DNA of 64,000 nt from Coptis chinensis (taxonomy: Eukaryota; Streptophyta; Magnoliopsida; Ranunculales; Ranunculaceae): NCBI GenBank assembly GCA_015680905.1, contig CM027382.1:17457501-17521500 (forward strand), given 5' to 3'. Within the stretch, counting starts at the first letter, position 1. The number at the start of each line of letters is the position of its first letter. The notes under the pieces were generated by a model. That model made no database searches, was not told the origin of the DNA, and saw nothing but the letters and a program-made list of their open reading frames with translations. This document shows, one piece after another, positions 61,790 through 64,000 of this stretch. A program made the position numbers and the translations under genes.

Positions 61790-62436
61790 TTAGCCTGCAT
61801 CACCTAGGCCATCACTTCCACCCCTCCTCTTGGGTATGGGAGCAAACTGAGAGCTTGGTCTCTTGGTGTGCCCTGCTGCTTCAGCATTCTTGCACAAAAC
61901 AACAACAGGAGATGGGTATAGGCGTTGCTGAGAGAGGGGGCCCTGAAATACTTAAATTTGAAGCTTGTCACTCAAAGATTTTTATCTCATCTAGCATGCC
62001 TAAAACTACATCCTCCCATCCTCCAACACGAGCACTGTAGCTGTGTAACATAGGGTATATATTATTGAAAATATAAGAACATGTGTTCTTTACTGCAGCC
62101 GTGGTATCTGCTGCTCGTGGTTGTCTCCTTTTAAACCCCTGTCAAATCAGTAACATTACTGAAAGAACTAGCTCAAATGGCCAAAGAGAAAGTGTTGAAA
62201 GTTGAAACATTATTTTCATAATTAATAAGATGTTGGTTGCCCAATAAAAAAACTAAGTTCTTTTTTGTACGTACAAAAAAGAGACATATTGAAGGGGCAT
62301 CATAACTCACCAGCTACCACGTGGAGCGTCTGAATAAGAGGTTGGATCCATGGGGTCCAACTCATCGTCCTCAGCATGTGAACGTTTCTTGTAGTCTTTT
62401 TTATTGCCTCGTCCCATTGGGGATTTCGAACTAGAC
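61790..62436 (-). pseudogene. PQBP1-like gene, C-terminal exons, one frame break
   Basis: Exons 62311-62436, 62094-62138 and 61790-61942 with GT-AG borders. The first reads GRGNKKDYKKRSHAEDDEL and DPMDPTSYSDAPRGSW, the hallmark C-terminal motif of PQBP1 that in animals binds the splicing factor U5-15kD. The second keeps QPRAADTTA. The last reads GPLSQQRLYPSP, then AGHTKRPSSQFAPIPKRR and ends GGSDGLGDAG, stop at 61790-61792. In the 45-base middle exon one base is missing relative to the family (GLKG and QPRAADTTA are in different frames), so the protein would be cut unless this is a sequencing error. No PQBP1-like exons are seen just to the right; the WW exons lie at 52.4-55.9 kb. Confidence 0.83.
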
Positions 62437-62831
62437 CTAGAAGTCCAAAGTGAGATCAATCAACAGAAGCAAGACCATGTATTTAACTTGTTTCATTCTG
62501 ACAATGCTAATTCAGACACTTCACATTATGTTAAAATGAAATTTGAGTTCCTACTTTAATGTGCTTCGCCTCATGGCAAAAATGAAAAAAGAAAAATGTC
62601 CAAAACTGTGTAAGCATTATGTTCATTTGAGAATCCTAGTTCCATCAACGGATGTGGACGAATTCTACGCTAGACCTAGACCGTACGTACAAGCAGTCTA
62701 AGGTAGAATCATAATGGCACGGTCCTTTAATCAATTAAATGGTAGCCCGAACTCTCGTTTCCTTCAGGACAGCAATGACAACAATTCACAACTTTTTCTC
62801 AAGGTTAGGAGGTTAACTTCCACAAACTTAC

Positions 62832-64000
62832 CGCATTTTGGTAAGCTTTCAAAGATGGTAAAACTTTGGTGTGATCACATGCTCCAGTCACAAAGAACCT
62901 AGTAAGGTAAGCATTCCCTAAGTTATCTGTCAACAAGAAATTCAAGTTATTCAATCATGCATTTTGATTGGTTATTCCAATCGGGTAAACAAGTAAATAG
63001 GAAAGTGTGTCATTCAACAACCTTGTGCATGGAAAGATAATAAACTCGAATTTTCAGTATGAAGAAAGATGATGGTTGAAAAGATAAAGTAGACAATTTG
63101 AAACAAAACAACTAACAAACTTGTGCATAGTATCTCATTCAAAGTTCAAAATCTCAACGCCCGCCAAGAGGCTGACCCTTAAAATCTAAGCATATATATC
63201 ACTGATGTAAGATTGTTGCAGATTGCAAAAGTTTACAAAGGAAAAAACCTGATGCCGAAGCAAAAATGCCGACACGCGTTATATCAAATGCTAATCTCTG
63301 AAAATCCGCAATCATGACAAAATTTGCTGCTTTATACTACGATCCCACTCACAAGCTATTATATAGTACATGTGCAAACTTCAATATATGAAATAATACA
63401 AGGAAGAAAAATTTAAGAGACAATGGCAAAGATCAAACATGACATGTTCATGCATAGTGTATGTCTATACTTTCACATCATACAAAGAAAAGAAATAGCA
63501 TACTTTGTCCTGATTAGGGTATGGAAACTTACACCATGAGTTTCCATCCTTATATTTACATCCAATGCAATGGCTTCCTTTACATGACGAATACTATCTT
63601 CTACCATTTGTACCTGATTATCGGTGCCTACAAAGGCAAAACGTTAGCATGAACAAATATGGGAGGTAAGAGGTTCATTTGCACGTGACAGGTCTAGGTT
63701 CAACAAATTCATATATCCGTATATAGAAATGCCTCATATCCAAATTTGGAACTGTCTGCCAATGGCATAGAGCAATGTGATTATAGTTTCATTCATCGCT
63801 TTTTTATGTGTACTTTTGTTTAAAAAAAGGATTAATAGGCAGACCTTAGGAAATTACAATCTTACATAAACCTCTCCTCTTACAGCATTTGCATTTATCT
63901 CAGTTAACACACTAGTGATAGGAGGACCATATTACAGATAAAACTCTCATCAACATGCAAGGAAAGCCTTACTTGAAACAAGGTCACCAATAAAATCCAA
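62832..64000 (-). CDS. 3' part of an unidentified multi-exon gene, runs off right edge
   Basis: Four probable exons on the minus strand: 63973-64000 (LDFIGDLVS), 63533-63627 (TDNQVQMVEDSIRHVKEAIA, then LDVNIRMETHG), 63249-63297 (RLAFDITRVGIFASASG) and 62832-62898 (FFVTGACDHTKVLPSLKA). Each has GT-AG borders. The first three join in phase. The fourth, in its good frame, is out of phase with the third by one base, so either an exon is missed or the gene is broken. I do not recognise the family. The gene may end within 62440-62830, where I find no stop-bearing exon I trust. Confidence 0.5.

Noticed and set aside
1-64000. Search for rRNA, tRNA genes, CRISPR arrays and bacterial operons
   Set aside because: No rRNA words, no convincing intact tRNA cloverleaf, no spaced direct repeats of CRISPR type; introns and element types are those of a plant nucleus.

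Overview
The window looks like gene-poor, transposon-rich nuclear DNA of a flowering plant, most likely a eudicot. It has A/T-rich introns with GT-AG borders, plant-type genes (a GH28 pectinase-like enzyme, a PPR-DYW protein, a PQBP1-like WW protein) and typical plant mobile elements (Ty1/copia, Ty3/gypsy, CACTA, hAT, Mutator-like, LINE, SINE). The species cannot be named from sequence alone. Nothing suggests prokaryotic, organellar or viral DNA.

1-23.5 kb is a nested transposon block inside a host gene on the minus strand. The gene's promoter side (an E2F-type site, two site II motifs, a 5'UTR intron and a short first coding exon) lies at 22.0-22.5 kb. More of its exons lie at 4.6-5.7 kb and look like the meiotic axis protein ASY3 (tentative). 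Two copia elements of one family sit head to head: Copia-1 (minus, runs off the left edge) and Copia-2 (plus, 5658-21916). Copia-2 was itself entered by a CACTA element (7024-12582, ATC target duplication) and by a 4.35-kb autonomous-type hAT (16778-21131, 8-bp target duplication) in its 3' LTR.

23.5-35 kb holds a 35-bp triplet repeat, a third copia of another family (23651-28869, CATAT target duplication, iMet primer site), a possible old LTR behind it, and a non-coding stretch.

35.1-38.3 kb is the best-preserved gene: six exons for a secreted GH28 protein of 464 residues.

39.6-48.1 kb carries a two-exon minus-strand gene for a 96-residue protein with two membrane segments, and three diverged copies of its surroundings. 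One copy holds a degenerate second exon and was entered by a hAT-type element that carries a piece of a DUF569 gene. LINE and LTR scraps fill the rest. 48.2-52.1 kb has a LINE 3' end, a diverged ~100-bp tandem repeat and a gypsy integrase remnant.

52.4-64 kb contains a PQBP1-like gene in the wrong order: its WW-domain exons (52.4-55.9 kb) lie downstream of its own C-terminal exons (61.8-62.4 kb) on the same strand. Between them are a Mutator-like element carrying a cullin-1 fragment, a MITE and a broken PPR-DYW gene. Exons of an unidentified gene run off the right edge. I see no undescribed biochemical system. The notable signals are the gene fragments captured by transposons, the nesting history and the rearranged PQBP1-like locus.
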